Shown here: piece by piece, positions 43,896 through 52,976 of the stretch | How the letters are laid out: every line of letters begins with the position of its first letter | Position numbering within the stretch: the stretch's first letter is position 1 | Assembly (NCBI GenBank): GCA_965601455.1 | Contig: OZ271831.1 | Coordinates: 1,240,001-1,304,000, forward strand | DNA: 64,000 bases | Reading direction: 5' to 3' | Source of the DNA: JANQEU01 sp965601455 | Lineage (GTDB): Bacteria > Bacteroidota > Bacteroidia > Cytophagales > Cyclobacteriaceae | The notes under the pieces: model-generated | Databases searched by the model: none | What the model saw: only the letters and a program-made list of their open reading frames with translations | What the model was told of the DNA's origin: nothing | Position numbers and translations under genes: made by a program

Positions 43896-46800
43896 ATGAA
43901 ATACTTCCTGATTTCTTCTTTCGTCTGCCTGTCCTTTATCACTTCTTCTCAGGATCTTGAACTTATCATTCCTGTTGGGCATACTGGTGTTGTTCAAGGA
44001 ATGGACCTCTCACCAAATGGAAAGTTTCTGGCATCAATTGATTTCAGTAATGAGATTGTTATCTGGGATTTCGAAAGTCGAAAGCAGCTTTTTTCTCTTA
44101 ATGAGCATAGTCAGCCAGTTTTGTCTATTCAGTTTCTAAATAATCAAGAGCTGGTAAGTGTAGGGGCAGATAGCGAAGTGCTTCTCTGGAATGTTGAACA
44201 AGCCTCAACGATTCGCTCATTTTCATTCCCAGGACCTACACGCCATTTGGAGGTTGATCAATCACATCTGTATTCAATTACACCTTCAGGTGTTATCTAT
44301 AAAAATCTCCTGACCTCTGGCGAATTAATTGATAGCACCTCTATCGACGCAGATCCTTCGTCATCCACGCTTTATGAGGAGAGGTTAATCGTTGGGGGTG
44401 CGGATGGGGTAGTTCGCTTAGTTGATCTGGAGCAAATGTCTGTGATGGATTCTTCCGAATCTCTGAATTCGAGAATCATGAGCCTGTGGTTTCGAGGAAA
44501 CTACATTTATGCCAGTACCGAAGGCGGTCAATTTGTTGTATTTGACCAGGATTTTGAACGGATTAATGTTTTCAAACCATTGAGCCGAAGAGTTATTGAC
44601 TTTGTGATTGATGAAAACAATGGTTGGGCTTTTGTGTCCGGATTGGATGGGAAATCAGTAGTAAAGAAAATATCACTAACCGATGGAAGTGTTATAGCGG
44701 AGTTCTTTCAGAAAGGGGAGTATTTCGAAGATCAGTTTGCCCTTGGTTCCTGGGCGATTGAGATTGAAAGCGGCAATGTCATTTCAGCCTCCCCTGATCA
44801 AAAGTTGGTGTTGATCGACCCTTCTTCGGATGAGATTTTTGGATACCTCTCGGGGCAGGCGCATCCTGTTCATGCGATTGCCATCTCATCAAACAATAAG
44901 TTGGCAATTGGCTCAGCAAAAGGCATTCTAAAACAGATTGATCTTTCCGGGTTGGAACCGGTAAAAAGCTTTGACTGGGGTATAGATGGTATCTGGTCAA
45001 TAGATTATCATCCATTAGTGGAAAAAATGGTGACGATTGGGAATCATGGGGTGATTCGCATTTCGGATTCAGACATTATCACATCCTACAAGGCCAAACC
45101 AAGATATGTGTCAGCCCCGGTAAAATTTGATCCAACGGGACAGTACATTATTCGAAAAAACGACCAGAAATACATCGATCTTTATGAGTATCAGGGTAAG
45201 AAGCAGCGAAAAATAAAATCAAAGGATGGGTACGGATTTGATTTCAGTACCGATGGTACTGGAATTCTGGTTCGCACTTCCCAAGGGATTACCATATTTG
45301 AAACATCAACACTCAAGCGTCTTGAGGAAGTCCCAATTAAGAATGTACAAGATTTCGACACATTCGATAATGGATTCTATGTTCTGTTGAGAGATGATCA
45401 AACCCTACAGGAGTTTAATAAAAACGGTAGACGACTGAGATCCTTTCCTGTGGATGATCTAAAGGCGGATAAGATTGTACTTCATCCAAATGGAAAGTAT
45501 GCTTTTGCCTATCAGAGTACAGTGGCTAAAGGTCAGACCACCATGGACTATTCAATTGCTCAGATAGATTTGGTAAAAGGTGAAGTTGTAGGACGTCTTA
45601 CCGGGCATAATGATTTTATTAGCCAGGTTGAGTTTTTTGAAGATGGAAACTTCATTTTTTCTTCCTCTTATGATGGAAAAATAAATATATACGAGACTGG
45701 ATCATTCAAACCTGCAGCTTCTATTATTTCCTTAGGAGCGTCCGACTACGTTGTGGTTACACCAGATGGTCTTTATGATGCCACTCAGCGCGCCATGGAG
45801 AGCATGCACTATGAAAAGGACGGGAACATTATTCTCCTGGATCAATTTAAGAATAGCTTTTATGAGCCAAATCTGCTACCCAGATTATTGGGATTAATTG
45901 ATGATCCCCTACCCAATAGGACTCTTGGTAGCGTTTTACCCCATCCCGAATTGAATATCACCCATCCCAATTTAAATGATGGTATTCTTGGTATTCAGGT
46001 GGAGGATAATGGTGGAGGGATTGGTGAAGTGGTAATTATCATCAATGGAAAAGAAGTTTCAAGGGATGCAAGGGATATTCAGAGCGAAAACTCTGGCTTT
46101 ATTGAATTTGACTACCAGATAGCGGGCCACCCTTATCTCAAAGGTGATGGAATTGATCGCGTGGTGATTAAGGCTTACAATAAAGATGGTACAATGAGTA
46201 CTTCGGAAAAGAGCATTTCGGTTTTTCCTGAAAGCAGATTGGGTAAGATTGAACCCAGGTTATTCGCGATTGTTGCCGGCGCATCGGATTATGGTGGAGA
46301 TGACCTGGATTTGAACTTTGCCGCGAAAGACGCCGAAGACTTTGCCAAAGTTCTTCAGACAAGTGCTGGCAACCAATTTGGGGAAGAAAATGTCCAAATT
46401 CATCTTCTTACAACCGATAAAAGAGATGGAGGCTGGCCCAGTAAAAGTAATCTGGATTCTATTTTTAATGGGGTTGCTAAAGAGGCAAGTGCTCTTGACT
46501 ACCTGGTTATTTACTTATCTGGTCATGGTGTCAACGAAGATGATTTTTACTATTTGACAGCGGATGCCAGTGATGCTACTTTGGAAGATTTCGATAAGAG
46601 TAAGGTGGCCATTTCCAGTGGGGAATTGACCGAGATGATCAAGCGAGTGCCAGCACTTCAACAGGTTTTGATACTCGATGCCTGTCATTCGGGTAGAGTG
46701 GCCAACGAATTATTGCAGTCTTCTAGTATCCCGGTGATGGAGTCGGAAAGAATAAAGGCCATGGAACGGATGAAAGACAGGACTGGACTTTATGTTTTAG

Positions 46801-47387
46801 CTGGCTCTAAAGCGGATGCTGTCAGTTATGAGGCAGATCTATTCAAACAAGGACTTTTAACCTACTCAATACTCTTTGGGATGAAGGGAGCAGCGTTCGA
46901 GGACGAAATTATTGATGTTATTGATTTGTTTCAATTTGTTCAGGATAAAGTCCCCGAGCTAGCTGCGGATATTGGGGGCATTCAAAAGCCTGAGATTCGG
47001 TATCCGGCCAACGCGGAAAGCTTTTCACTTGGTACCATGACGGAAGAGGATCAGAGTCAGGTTCAGTTGGTGGATCCAAAACCTATATTCACGATATCCA
47101 GTTTTCAGGACGACGATACTTTTTATGATCCGATGAGAATTGGAAGTTTGGTAGACGATCGAATTGAAGACCTTTCTGACACAGAGGAGTTGGTCTTTTT
47201 GAATAAGACCTCGTTTACCCAGTCTTATTTCATTCGAGGCAGGTACAAAAAGGTCGATGAAATATTAAGTGTTAGAGCAAGGCTATTTAAGGGAGAAACT
47301 CGGATAGCTTCATTTACTGTAGAAGGTATGTCTCCGGACGTCATTGCAGAGGAAATTGTTAACAAGGCACTAAGGGAGCTGGATTAA
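43896..47387 (+). CDS. Exported WD40-repeat caspase-family protease
   Basis: A 1163-residue protein with a signal peptide (LISSFVCLSFITSSQ). Residues 25-600 form WD40-type repeats (LIPVGHTGVVQGMDLSPNGKFLAS, GRLTGHNDFISQVEFF), then a linker domain (DGLYDATQRAMESMHYE) and an Ig-like segment. A caspase/orthocaspase domain follows at about 785-1035, with catalytic His877 in YLSGHGVNED and Cys930 in ILDACHSGR. A final 100-residue domain is unrecognised. The dyad is intact, so protease activity is likely, but the cleavage specificity and partners are unknown. ATG 43896. Confidence 0.93.
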   Translation: MKYFLISSFVCLSFITSSQDLELIIPVGHTGVVQGMDLSPNGKFLASIDFSNEIVIWDFESRKQLFSLNEHSQPVLSIQFLNNQELVSVGADSEVLLWNVEQASTIRSFSFPGPTRHLEVDQSHLYSITPSGVIYKNLLTSGELIDSTSIDADPSSSTLYEERLIVGGADGVVRLVDLEQMSVMDSSESLNSRIMSLWFRGNYIYASTEGGQFVVFDQDFERINVFKPLSRRVIDFVIDENNGWAFVSGLDGKSVVKKISLTDGSVIAEFFQKGEYFEDQFALGSWAIEIESGNVISASPDQKLVLIDPSSDEIFGYLSGQAHPVHAIAISSNNKLAIGSAKGILKQIDLSGLEPVKSFDWGIDGIWSIDYHPLVEKMVTIGNHGVIRISDSDIITSYKAKPRYVSAPVKFDPTGQYIIRKNDQKYIDLYEYQGKKQRKIKSKDGYGFDFSTDGTGILVRTSQGITIFETSTLKRLEEVPIKNVQDFDTFDNGFYVLLRDDQTLQEFNKNGRRLRSFPVDDLKADKIVLHPNGKYAFAYQSTVAKGQTTMDYSIAQIDLVKGEVVGRLTGHNDFISQVEFFEDGNFIFSSSYDGKINIYETGSFKPAASIISLGASDYVVVTPDGLYDATQRAMESMHYEKDGNIILLDQFKNSFYEPNLLPRLLGLIDDPLPNRTLGSVLPHPELNITHPNLNDGILGIQVEDNGGGIGEVVIIINGKEVSRDARDIQSENSGFIEFDYQIAGHPYLKGDGIDRVVIKAYNKDGTMSTSEKSISVFPESRLGKIEPRLFAIVAGASDYGGDDLDLNFAAKDAEDFAKVLQTSAGNQFGEENVQIHLLTTDKRDGGWPSKSNLDSIFNGVAKEASALDYLVIYLSGHGVNEDDFYYLTADASDATLEDFDKSKVAISSGELTEMIKRVPALQQVLILDACHSGRVANELLQSSSIPVMESERIKAMERMKDRTGLYVLAGSKADAVSYEADLFKQGLLTYSILFGMKGAAFEDEIIDVIDLFQFVQDKVPELAADIGGIQKPEIRYPANAESFSLGTMTEEDQSQVQLVDPKPIFTISSFQDDDTFYDPMRIGSLVDDRIEDLSDTEELVFLNKTSFTQSYFIRGRYKKVDEILSVRARLFKGETRIASFTVEGMSPDVIAEEIVNKALRELD

Positions 47388-47599
47388 ATACAGCGGATGC
47401 ATGTGTCACCTTCAGAATCTTCACACTCGATTTGAGTAGTATAGCAAGTGTTAGAAGATGGGGTAGACCATGGTGCGTTAGGAAGACATCCTGTGCAAGT
47501 GGCATCATCATCATCCATGCAAGACATCAAAATCATAGGTCCGGAGATCATGACGACAAGAATCAAGACTTTTAATATTCTGCTAATTCGCTCCAGCAT
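47384..47599 (-). CDS. Cys-rich lipoprotein microprotein
   Basis: A 71-residue protein with a lipoprotein signal (LILVVMISGPMILMSC, lipid Cys27) and a short acidic mature part containing six further cysteines, arranged as CTGC, then C, C, then CIRC. This suggests three disulfides or metal binding. It has no family I recognise. Convergent with the caspase gene, sharing TTAA. Small size makes the call moderate, but the signal plus lipobox argue it is real. Confidence 0.6.
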   Translation of the reverse strand: MLERISRILKVLILVVMISGPMILMSCMDDDDATCTGCLPNAPWSTPSSNTCYTTQIECEDSEGDTCIRCI

Positions 47600-47717
47600 A
47601 GGTTACTGTAAGCTAAGCTAATATATTGTTTAAAGAATATGCCGGAGAGGTATTAGATTTTTAAACTTCAACAGCAATCTGATTTGTAATTTCGTTTTTC
47701 CGAGTTTCACTATTCCA

Positions 47718-47725
47718 TACCTTTG
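47718..47725 (+). promoter_or_regulatory. Candidate -7 box for the cystathionine beta-synthase gene
   Basis: TACCTTTG matches TAnnTTTG and ends 20 bases before the ATG at 47746. No clear -33 TTG is present at standard spacing. Confidence 0.4.
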
Positions 47726-47745
47726 CCGAGTTAAAACCCCCAGAA

Positions 47746-49128
47746 ATGAAATACTATAACTCAATTATTGACACTATCGGTGATACCCCGCTGGTCAAAT
47801 TAAACAAGGTTGCCAGTCACATAAAGGGAACAATTCTTGTAAAAGTGGAATACTTCAATCCTGGAAACTCTGTAAAGGATCGAATTGCCTTGAAAATGAT
47901 CGAAGACGCAGAAAAAGAGGGAGTTCTAAAACCAGGTGGCACCATCATCGAAGGAACTTCAGGAAACACGGGAATGGGACTTGCCCTTGTCGCTATCGGT
48001 AAGGGTTATAAATGCATCTTCACTTTGGCGGATAAGCAATCACAGGAAAAGATCGATATTTTGAGAGCTGTGGGTGCTGAGGTTATCGTCTGCCCCACAA
48101 ATGTTCCTCCGGAAGATCCCAGAAGCTATTACAGCGTCGCTAAGAAGCTGAATGAGGATATTCCAAATTCTTTCTATCCAAACCAATACGACAACGTTTC
48201 GAATACATCAGCACATTACGAAACGACTGGACCTGAGATCTGGAGAGACACTAATGGAAAAATCACAGTATACGCGGCAGGAATGGGAACTGGGGGTACA
48301 ATTAGTGGTACGTCGAAATATTTGAAGGAAAAAAAGTCTGAGCTTGTAACGGTGGGAATTGATACGTATGGTTCCGTTTTCAAGAAATTCAAAGAAACCG
48401 GAGAGTTTGATGAGAAAGAAGTATATCCGTATCTCACAGAAGGAATTGGGGAAGACATCTTACCTAAGAATGTTGATTTTTCTATGGTTGATCATATTGT
48501 AAAGGTGACTGATAAGGATTCTGCTATAATGACTAGAAAGCTGGCCCGAGATGAAGGCTTGTTTATTGGTTGGTCATGTGGAGCAGCAGTTTACGGGGCT
48601 CTTGAATGGGCTGAAGAAAACCTTAAAGAAGATGATGTTATGGTAATTATCCTTCCGGATCATGGCACAAGGTATCTTGGAAAAGTTTACAATGATAATT
48701 GGATGAAAGATCATGGGTTCATCGAGGCCACAAAATTTGCAACAGCTCGTGATATCATCGATCATCGTAATGGTCACCGTCAGTTGGTTACCATTGAGCA
48801 GAATACCAAAGTAGGAACAGCCATTTTAAAAATGAATGAGCAGGGTATTGACCAGATTCCCGTTGTTCATGGGGACTCTTTTGTTGGCAGCCTTAACGAT
48901 TCCAAAGTTTTAAAGAGTCTTATTGAAGATCCGACATTGAAAGATAAACCTGTATCAGAGATCATGGATTCATCCTTTCAGTTTGTCGGTTTGGACAATA
49001 CATTAGATGTACTTTCTTCTTTGATAAATAAGGAAAGTAAAGCACTGCTGGTTCGGGATAAAAAGAACCAGGTACATATAATTACTCAAAGTGATCTTTT
49101 GATGGCTATGACTAATGAAGTATCTTAG
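47746..49128 (+). CDS. Cystathionine beta-synthase with C-terminal CBS pair
   Basis: A 460-residue PLP enzyme. The catalytic lysine is in FNPGNSVKDRIALKM (residues 37-51), the substrate loop is EGTSGNTGMGLA (near 70), and the phosphate loop is AAGMGTGGTISGTSKY (near 177-192). Residues about 335-460 form two CBS motifs (QLVTIEQNTKVGTAI, VSEIMDSSFQFVG), as in eukaryotic CBS, with no heme-binding N-terminus. It condenses serine and homocysteine, or acts as a cysteine synthase. Start ATG 47746. Confidence 0.93.
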   Translation: MKYYNSIIDTIGDTPLVKLNKVASHIKGTILVKVEYFNPGNSVKDRIALKMIEDAEKEGVLKPGGTIIEGTSGNTGMGLALVAIGKGYKCIFTLADKQSQEKIDILRAVGAEVIVCPTNVPPEDPRSYYSVAKKLNEDIPNSFYPNQYDNVSNTSAHYETTGPEIWRDTNGKITVYAAGMGTGGTISGTSKYLKEKKSELVTVGIDTYGSVFKKFKETGEFDEKEVYPYLTEGIGEDILPKNVDFSMVDHIVKVTDKDSAIMTRKLARDEGLFIGWSCGAAVYGALEWAEENLKEDDVMVIILPDHGTRYLGKVYNDNWMKDHGFIEATKFATARDIIDHRNGHRQLVTIEQNTKVGTAILKMNEQGIDQIPVVHGDSFVGSLNDSKVLKSLIEDPTLKDKPVSEIMDSSFQFVGLDNTLDVLSSLINKESKALLVRDKKNQVHIITQSDLLMAMTNEVS

Positions 49129-49163
49129 TAACTTCATTTGAATTTATAACCTCTTTGCTTGCA

Positions 49164-49194
49164 AACCCTCCAACGAATAATTGGGGGGTTTTTT
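49164..49194 (+). terminator. Rho-independent terminator after cystathionine beta-synthase
   Basis: A 10-bp stem AACCCTCCAA/TTGGGGGGTT (one G-T pair), seven-base loop and a run of T residues. The T run overlaps the stop codon of the convergent BLUF gene. Confidence 0.9.
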
Positions 49195-49618
49195 ATGAAA
49201 GCTCATAAAACAATCGAAGAACAGTTATTCCCCTGTCCTTGAAGTCCATTTTTCCTTCAATTATTTCGTCAAGTTGATTTCTGTCTTTTCTAGAAACTGT
49301 AGTATGATACTCGATGGAGTCAGCGTCTTTATAGCCCATATTCCAACCCGGGAAAACGCGCTCTTGAATAGAAGAAAAATCTCTTTCGTTGACTGCAGTA
49401 TGCCTCGCGTCTCCCTTTACTTTGTTGTATAAAGATCTGACTGTGTCTTTGTTCCCTTCGATGTATTGGATGAATCTATTTTTTGAATGAAGCAGAACTC
49501 CGGTTAGGTTGTCATCAGGATTATTTCTTTTGCAAGCATCGAGAATATTTTGGATTTCCTGATCGTCGCATTCAGGTTTTCGTACGCTGGTGTAAACTAG
49601 TCTGTAAAGGTTGTTCAT
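49193..49618 (-). CDS. Stand-alone BLUF-domain blue-light photoreceptor
   Basis: A 141-residue protein that is a single BLUF domain with a short helical tail. The flavin-site residues are visible: Tyr9 in LYRLVYTS, an Asn (32 or 33) in KRNNPDDNLTG, Gln51 in RFIQYIEG, and the C-terminal FPGWNMGY with the Trp/Met position. No effector domain (EAL, cyclase) is attached, so it must signal through a partner. Start ATG 49618. It faces murI across a 137-base region, with no clear partner nearby. Confidence 0.92.
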   Translation of the reverse strand: MNNLYRLVYTSVRKPECDDQEIQNILDACKRNNPDDNLTGVLLHSKNRFIQYIEGNKDTVRSLYNKVKGDARHTAVNERDFSSIQERVFPGWNMGYKDADSIEYHTTVSRKDRNQLDEIIEGKMDFKDRGITVLRLFYELS

Positions 49619-49755
49619 TGTGATTTTTAGTATCCTGGAAAGAACGACTTTGGAACTTCCAATTGTTCCACTTGGACGCTTTAAATAAAGTCAGCGGGAA
49701 TTTTAACCGTTGGGCCAGTTTTCCTTGGTATTTAAATTTCTTTTATCATCTTCGA

Positions 49756-50580
49756 ATGATGGCTCCGATTGGTGTATTCGATTCTGGATTTGGTGGCTTA
49801 ACGGTCCTCAAGGCAATTCGCGAAAAGTGCCCCGAATATGATTATCTGTATCTCGGTGATAACGCAAAATCCCCGTATGGAACTCGATCCTACGAAAATG
49901 TCTATCATCTCACGCTAGCAGGGGTAAAGTATCTTTTTAAACAGGGATGCCATTTGATCATTCTGGCTTGTAATACAGCATCAGCTAAGGCTCTACGTAC
50001 CATTCAGCAGAATGATCTGGAAAGTATTGATCCTGCTAAGCGCGTTCTTGGCGTTGTTCGTCCTACAGTGGAGTCCATCGGAGAAAATAACGGAGATGGG
50101 CGAATTGGTTTATTTGCCACTCCGGGTACCGTGGATTCCGATTCCTATGCCATTGAATTAAAAAAGTTTTTCCCACGCATACATTTAGTACAGGAAAGCT
50201 GTCCAATGTGGGTTCCATTGGTGGAGAATGGTGAAATAGATGGTTCAGGCACCGATTATTTTGTAAAGAAGCACATCGATCAATTACTTTCTAAAAGCGA
50301 GGATATACAGAAAGTGGTGCTTGCCTGCACACATTATCCATTACTCTATCCGATTATCAGGAAGCACCTTCCCGAGCAAATTAAAATCATCGAACAAGGG
50401 AAAACGGTAGCCTTAAAATTGGAAGACTACCTGAATAGACACCCTGAAATTGAAAGATTATGTTCAAAAGGAGGTGGGGTAAAATTTTTGACTACCGACA
50501 ATAAGTCATTTTTTGATAAACGAGGTAGTCAGATACTTGGTAGTGAAGTCAATAGCTCACAAGTAGAAGTTCCTTTTTAG
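49756..50580 (+). CDS. murI: Glutamate racemase
   Basis: A 274-residue racemase making D-glutamate for peptidoglycan. Motifs are GVFDSGFGGLTVLKAI (Asp), GDNAKSPYGTRS, LACNTASAKA (first catalytic Cys) and LACTHYPLL (second Cys). ATG 49756 (followed by a second Met) is chosen at the conserved N-terminus; the frame open upstream to 49663 does not match the family. It is convergent with a lytic transglycosylase gene 6 bases away. Confidence 0.96.
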   Translation: MMAPIGVFDSGFGGLTVLKAIREKCPEYDYLYLGDNAKSPYGTRSYENVYHLTLAGVKYLFKQGCHLIILACNTASAKALRTIQQNDLESIDPAKRVLGVVRPTVESIGENNGDGRIGLFATPGTVDSDSYAIELKKFFPRIHLVQESCPMWVPLVENGEIDGSGTDYFVKKHIDQLLSKSEDIQKVVLACTHYPLLYPIIRKHLPEQIKIIEQGKTVALKLEDYLNRHPEIERLCSKGGGVKFLTTDNKSFFDKRGSQILGSEVNSSQVEVPF

Positions 50581-50586
50581 GGTTTA

Positions 50587-51564
50587 TTACTGTCGTTCCT
50601 TCAGGATGGCCTGAGAAAGCTGATGAACAACAAGAGCATATAATGGACTATGATTATACCTGGTTATGGTGTAGAAATTATTGAATCCAAACCAGTACTC
50701 CTTTCCATCTTCCTGTTCGAACTCAAGGAGTGTAGCCTTTTGAGGTGCTGGATTTAAAGAGCTGCTAAAACCCAGAGACCCGTAATAAGCCATGTCTTTT
50801 GATGGTTTCACCGACTGTTTCGGTATGGAACTTCCAGGTTTTATCACATCTGCCTGTGCAGCTACTGGCTGACCAAATTTCCATCGGTGCTCTTTCATGT
50901 AGTTGGCGACACTGGCAATTGCATCTTCCGGTGAGTTTAACAAGTCTCGAGTTCCTCCGTCGTCATAGCTACGGGCGTATGCTCTATAACTACTTGGCAT
51001 GAATTGGCAAAAACCCATTGCTCCGGCATAAGATCCGTATACTTCATCAATATTTAGGTTTTCTTCGGAAGTCAGAAGGAGAAAATGTTCCAATTCGGAT
51101 CGAAAAAACCTACTTCGTTTTGGATACGCAAATGCCAGGGTAAATAAGGCATCTAATACCTTGTAATCACCCATTATTTTGCCGTAGTATGTTTCCACAC
51201 CTATAATCCCTACGATTACATAAGGATCGACAGACGTTCTTGTACTTATTTCATTCAGTTCGTTTTCATATTTGCTCCAGAAATCAAGGCCAGCTTGGAT
51301 ACGTTCTTCACTCATGAAGATTTTTCGATAACGGTACCAAGGCATTCCCTCTGCCGGGCGGTTCATCTTTTCGATAATGGTTGGCTGAAAGGTGGCTGAC
51401 TGCAATATCTCCCGCACCTGTTCCTCAGACTTGTTGTTCAATTTTGAAAAATTGATCACAAATTCTTCTACCAAATTCTCGTCGATTCCCTGCTGAGCCT
51501 GTAGTTGAATAGTACCAACCAGGTATAAGCATACCAAAAGAACTAAACCTTGAATTTTATTCAT
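50587..51564 (-). CDS. Lytic murein transglycosylase, MltB family
   Basis: A 325-residue exported enzyme (signal: LVLLVCLYLVGTIQLQAQ) that cleaves peptidoglycan to 1,6-anhydro products. The catalytic glutamate lies in IVGIIGVETYYGKIMGDY (near 118), followed by TLAFAYPKRSRFFRSELEHFL and AGAMGFCQFMPSSYRAYA (near 182), all typical of SLT_2/MltB. Its stop is 6 bases from murI, a gene of the same pathway on the other strand. Start ATG 51564. Confidence 0.94.
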   Translation of the reverse strand: MNKIQGLVLLVCLYLVGTIQLQAQQGIDENLVEEFVINFSKLNNKSEEQVREILQSATFQPTIIEKMNRPAEGMPWYRYRKIFMSEERIQAGLDFWSKYENELNEISTRTSVDPYVIVGIIGVETYYGKIMGDYKVLDALFTLAFAYPKRSRFFRSELEHFLLLTSEENLNIDEVYGSYAGAMGFCQFMPSSYRAYARSYDDGGTRDLLNSPEDAIASVANYMKEHRWKFGQPVAAQADVIKPGSSIPKQSVKPSKDMAYYGSLGFSSSLNPAPQKATLLEFEQEDGKEYWFGFNNFYTITRYNHSPLYALVVHQLSQAILKERQ

Positions 51565-51574
51565 ATTGAAAAAT

Positions 51575-52306
51575 CTATTTAAACAGGTATTGAAAAATTA
51601 ATCGCATTTGTGTGAGTAGTGTGGACATTAGACCAAAGTGATTCATTGATATATAGAATCGTTCCTTAACGGCCTCCCATTTACCGGTAATCGATACGCC
51701 ACCTTCCAGATAGTGACAAAACGCTTCTCCAGTATAGAATATGGTTGGTTGTTGCCGTAGTATTCTTATTGCCCAATCGATATCCGCAGAAATTTTCCAT
51801 TTCTTATCCTCGTAGTAAGGGGCAAAAGATCTTCTTACAACCATTGACTGGTGGCAAATCACCATTCCATCTAAAAAACTTCGTGCGTTCAAAGCCTTTG
51901 CATTAGGTGTTATTTTATGCCACGGGTTAGCAATTCCATCTTCAGAAACACGTAACGTATCCCCATAAATGAAATCGGCGTTTTCTCCTTCCTTTATTGC
52001 ATCCGACAAAGTAGTCTTTGATGCGAAACGATCACCAGAATTCATGAAAATCACAAAGTCACCAGTTGACACGGAAAGACCTTTGTTCATTGCATCATAG
52101 ATACCATCATCTGGTTCAGAGACGATCTTTTCAATTTCATTCTGATATTTTCCGACAACTTTCAGGGTATCATCCTTAGAGTCTCCGTCTATGACAATGT
52201 ACTCGATTGAAGAGTAATTTTGCTCCAACACACTTTTTATGGTTGCTTCAATGTATCGCTCCGCATTAAAGGCGATAGTGATTACTGAAACGAGAGGGTT
52301 ACCCAA
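51575..52306 (-). CDS. Glycosyltransferase family 2
   Basis: A 243-residue GT-A transferase with VSVITIAFNAERYIEATIKSVLEQ (residues 5-28), DGDSKDDTL, and the acidic motif MNSGDRFASK near 91, resembling colanic-acid-type enzymes. The start appears to be TTG at 52306, because no ATG lies between it and the preceding gene's end; the codon still gives the family N-terminus. It lies 10 bases upstream of mltB and 7 bases after the thioredoxin-like gene, in one operon. Confidence 0.9.
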   Translation of the reverse strand: MGNPLVSVITIAFNAERYIEATIKSVLEQNYSSIEYIVIDGDSKDDTLKVVGKYQNEIEKIVSEPDDGIYDAMNKGLSVSTGDFVIFMNSGDRFASKTTLSDAIKEGENADFIYGDTLRVSEDGIANPWHKITPNAKALNARSFLDGMVICHQSMVVRRSFAPYYEDKKWKISADIDWAIRILRQQPTIFYTGEAFCHYLEGGVSITGKWEAVKERFYISMNHFGLMSTLLTQMRLIFQYLFK

Positions 52307-52313
52307 TTTCGGA

Positions 52314-52871
52314 TCAGTTACCCCAGGCAGGCTCTACGGCATCGACAATGGCTTGCATTTTCCTCTCTGAATAGATGCCAGAGGTGGAGTGAATGATGTT
52401 ACCATCAGGATCTAAAACATAAAAATAGGGGATGTCTTTGCCATCAAAATCCAATGCATTCTTGTATTCCTTGATGGTGCCTTTGTAGAATAACACATGC
52501 GGATGCAGTTTTGGATCGAGAGTCTCCGACACTTTTTCCATAGACTTCTGATAAGCCGGCCTTTTGGCTCCTGTGAACATTGGGACGAAATAAACATTTA
52601 CGTCATAGTTTCCCGCAAAAAGTGAAGGAGTTTCTGGTTTATATATAAACTGATTGTAGGTGGGTTGAAACCATGTCTTAAGAGCCTTTTCAGATTTCTT
52701 AGAAAATGCTAGTGCAATTAGTGTGTACTTTCCGTTCAAATCGGATGGAATACTAAAGAAGCCATTGACCAGATTTTCGCCATCAAGGTTAGGGAACTGT
52801 TTGGCGGATTGAGCCTGTGAGGAACAAATAATTAGTACCGCCAATAATGATGAAAGCCATATACTTTTCAT
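52314..52871 (-). CDS. Exported thioredoxin-fold-like protein without cysteines
   Basis: A 185-residue exported protein (signal: LSSLLAVLIICSSQAQS). The mature sequence contains no cysteine, although KYTLIALAFSKKSEKALKTWF and IPYFYVLDPDGNIIHSTSG (near 146) match thioredoxin/TlpA-fold strands, including the cis-Pro-like IPYF and the closing YVLDPDG. It may be a redox-inactive binding domain. It is first in the operon with the glycosyltransferase and MltB. Assignment of fold is moderate. Confidence 0.65.
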   Translation of the reverse strand: MKSIWLSSLLAVLIICSSQAQSAKQFPNLDGENLVNGFFSIPSDLNGKYTLIALAFSKKSEKALKTWFQPTYNQFIYKPETPSLFAGNYDVNVYFVPMFTGAKRPAYQKSMEKVSETLDPKLHPHVLFYKGTIKEYKNALDFDGKDIPYFYVLDPDGNIIHSTSGIYSERKMQAIVDAVEPAWGN

Positions 52872-52976
52872 GGAATCTAAATTTTGCTAAAGTTATGGAA
52901 TAACGCAGACGTTTACCTTTAATTATTCAAGGATCATTTGGTATCAGCAGACATCGCTGTGTTGTATACTTGGGAA

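Noticed and set aside
43896..47387. A caspase-based antiphage defence system
   Set aside because: The protein has a signal peptide and no adjacent defence genes such as a sensor or nuclease, so there is no basis for a defence call.
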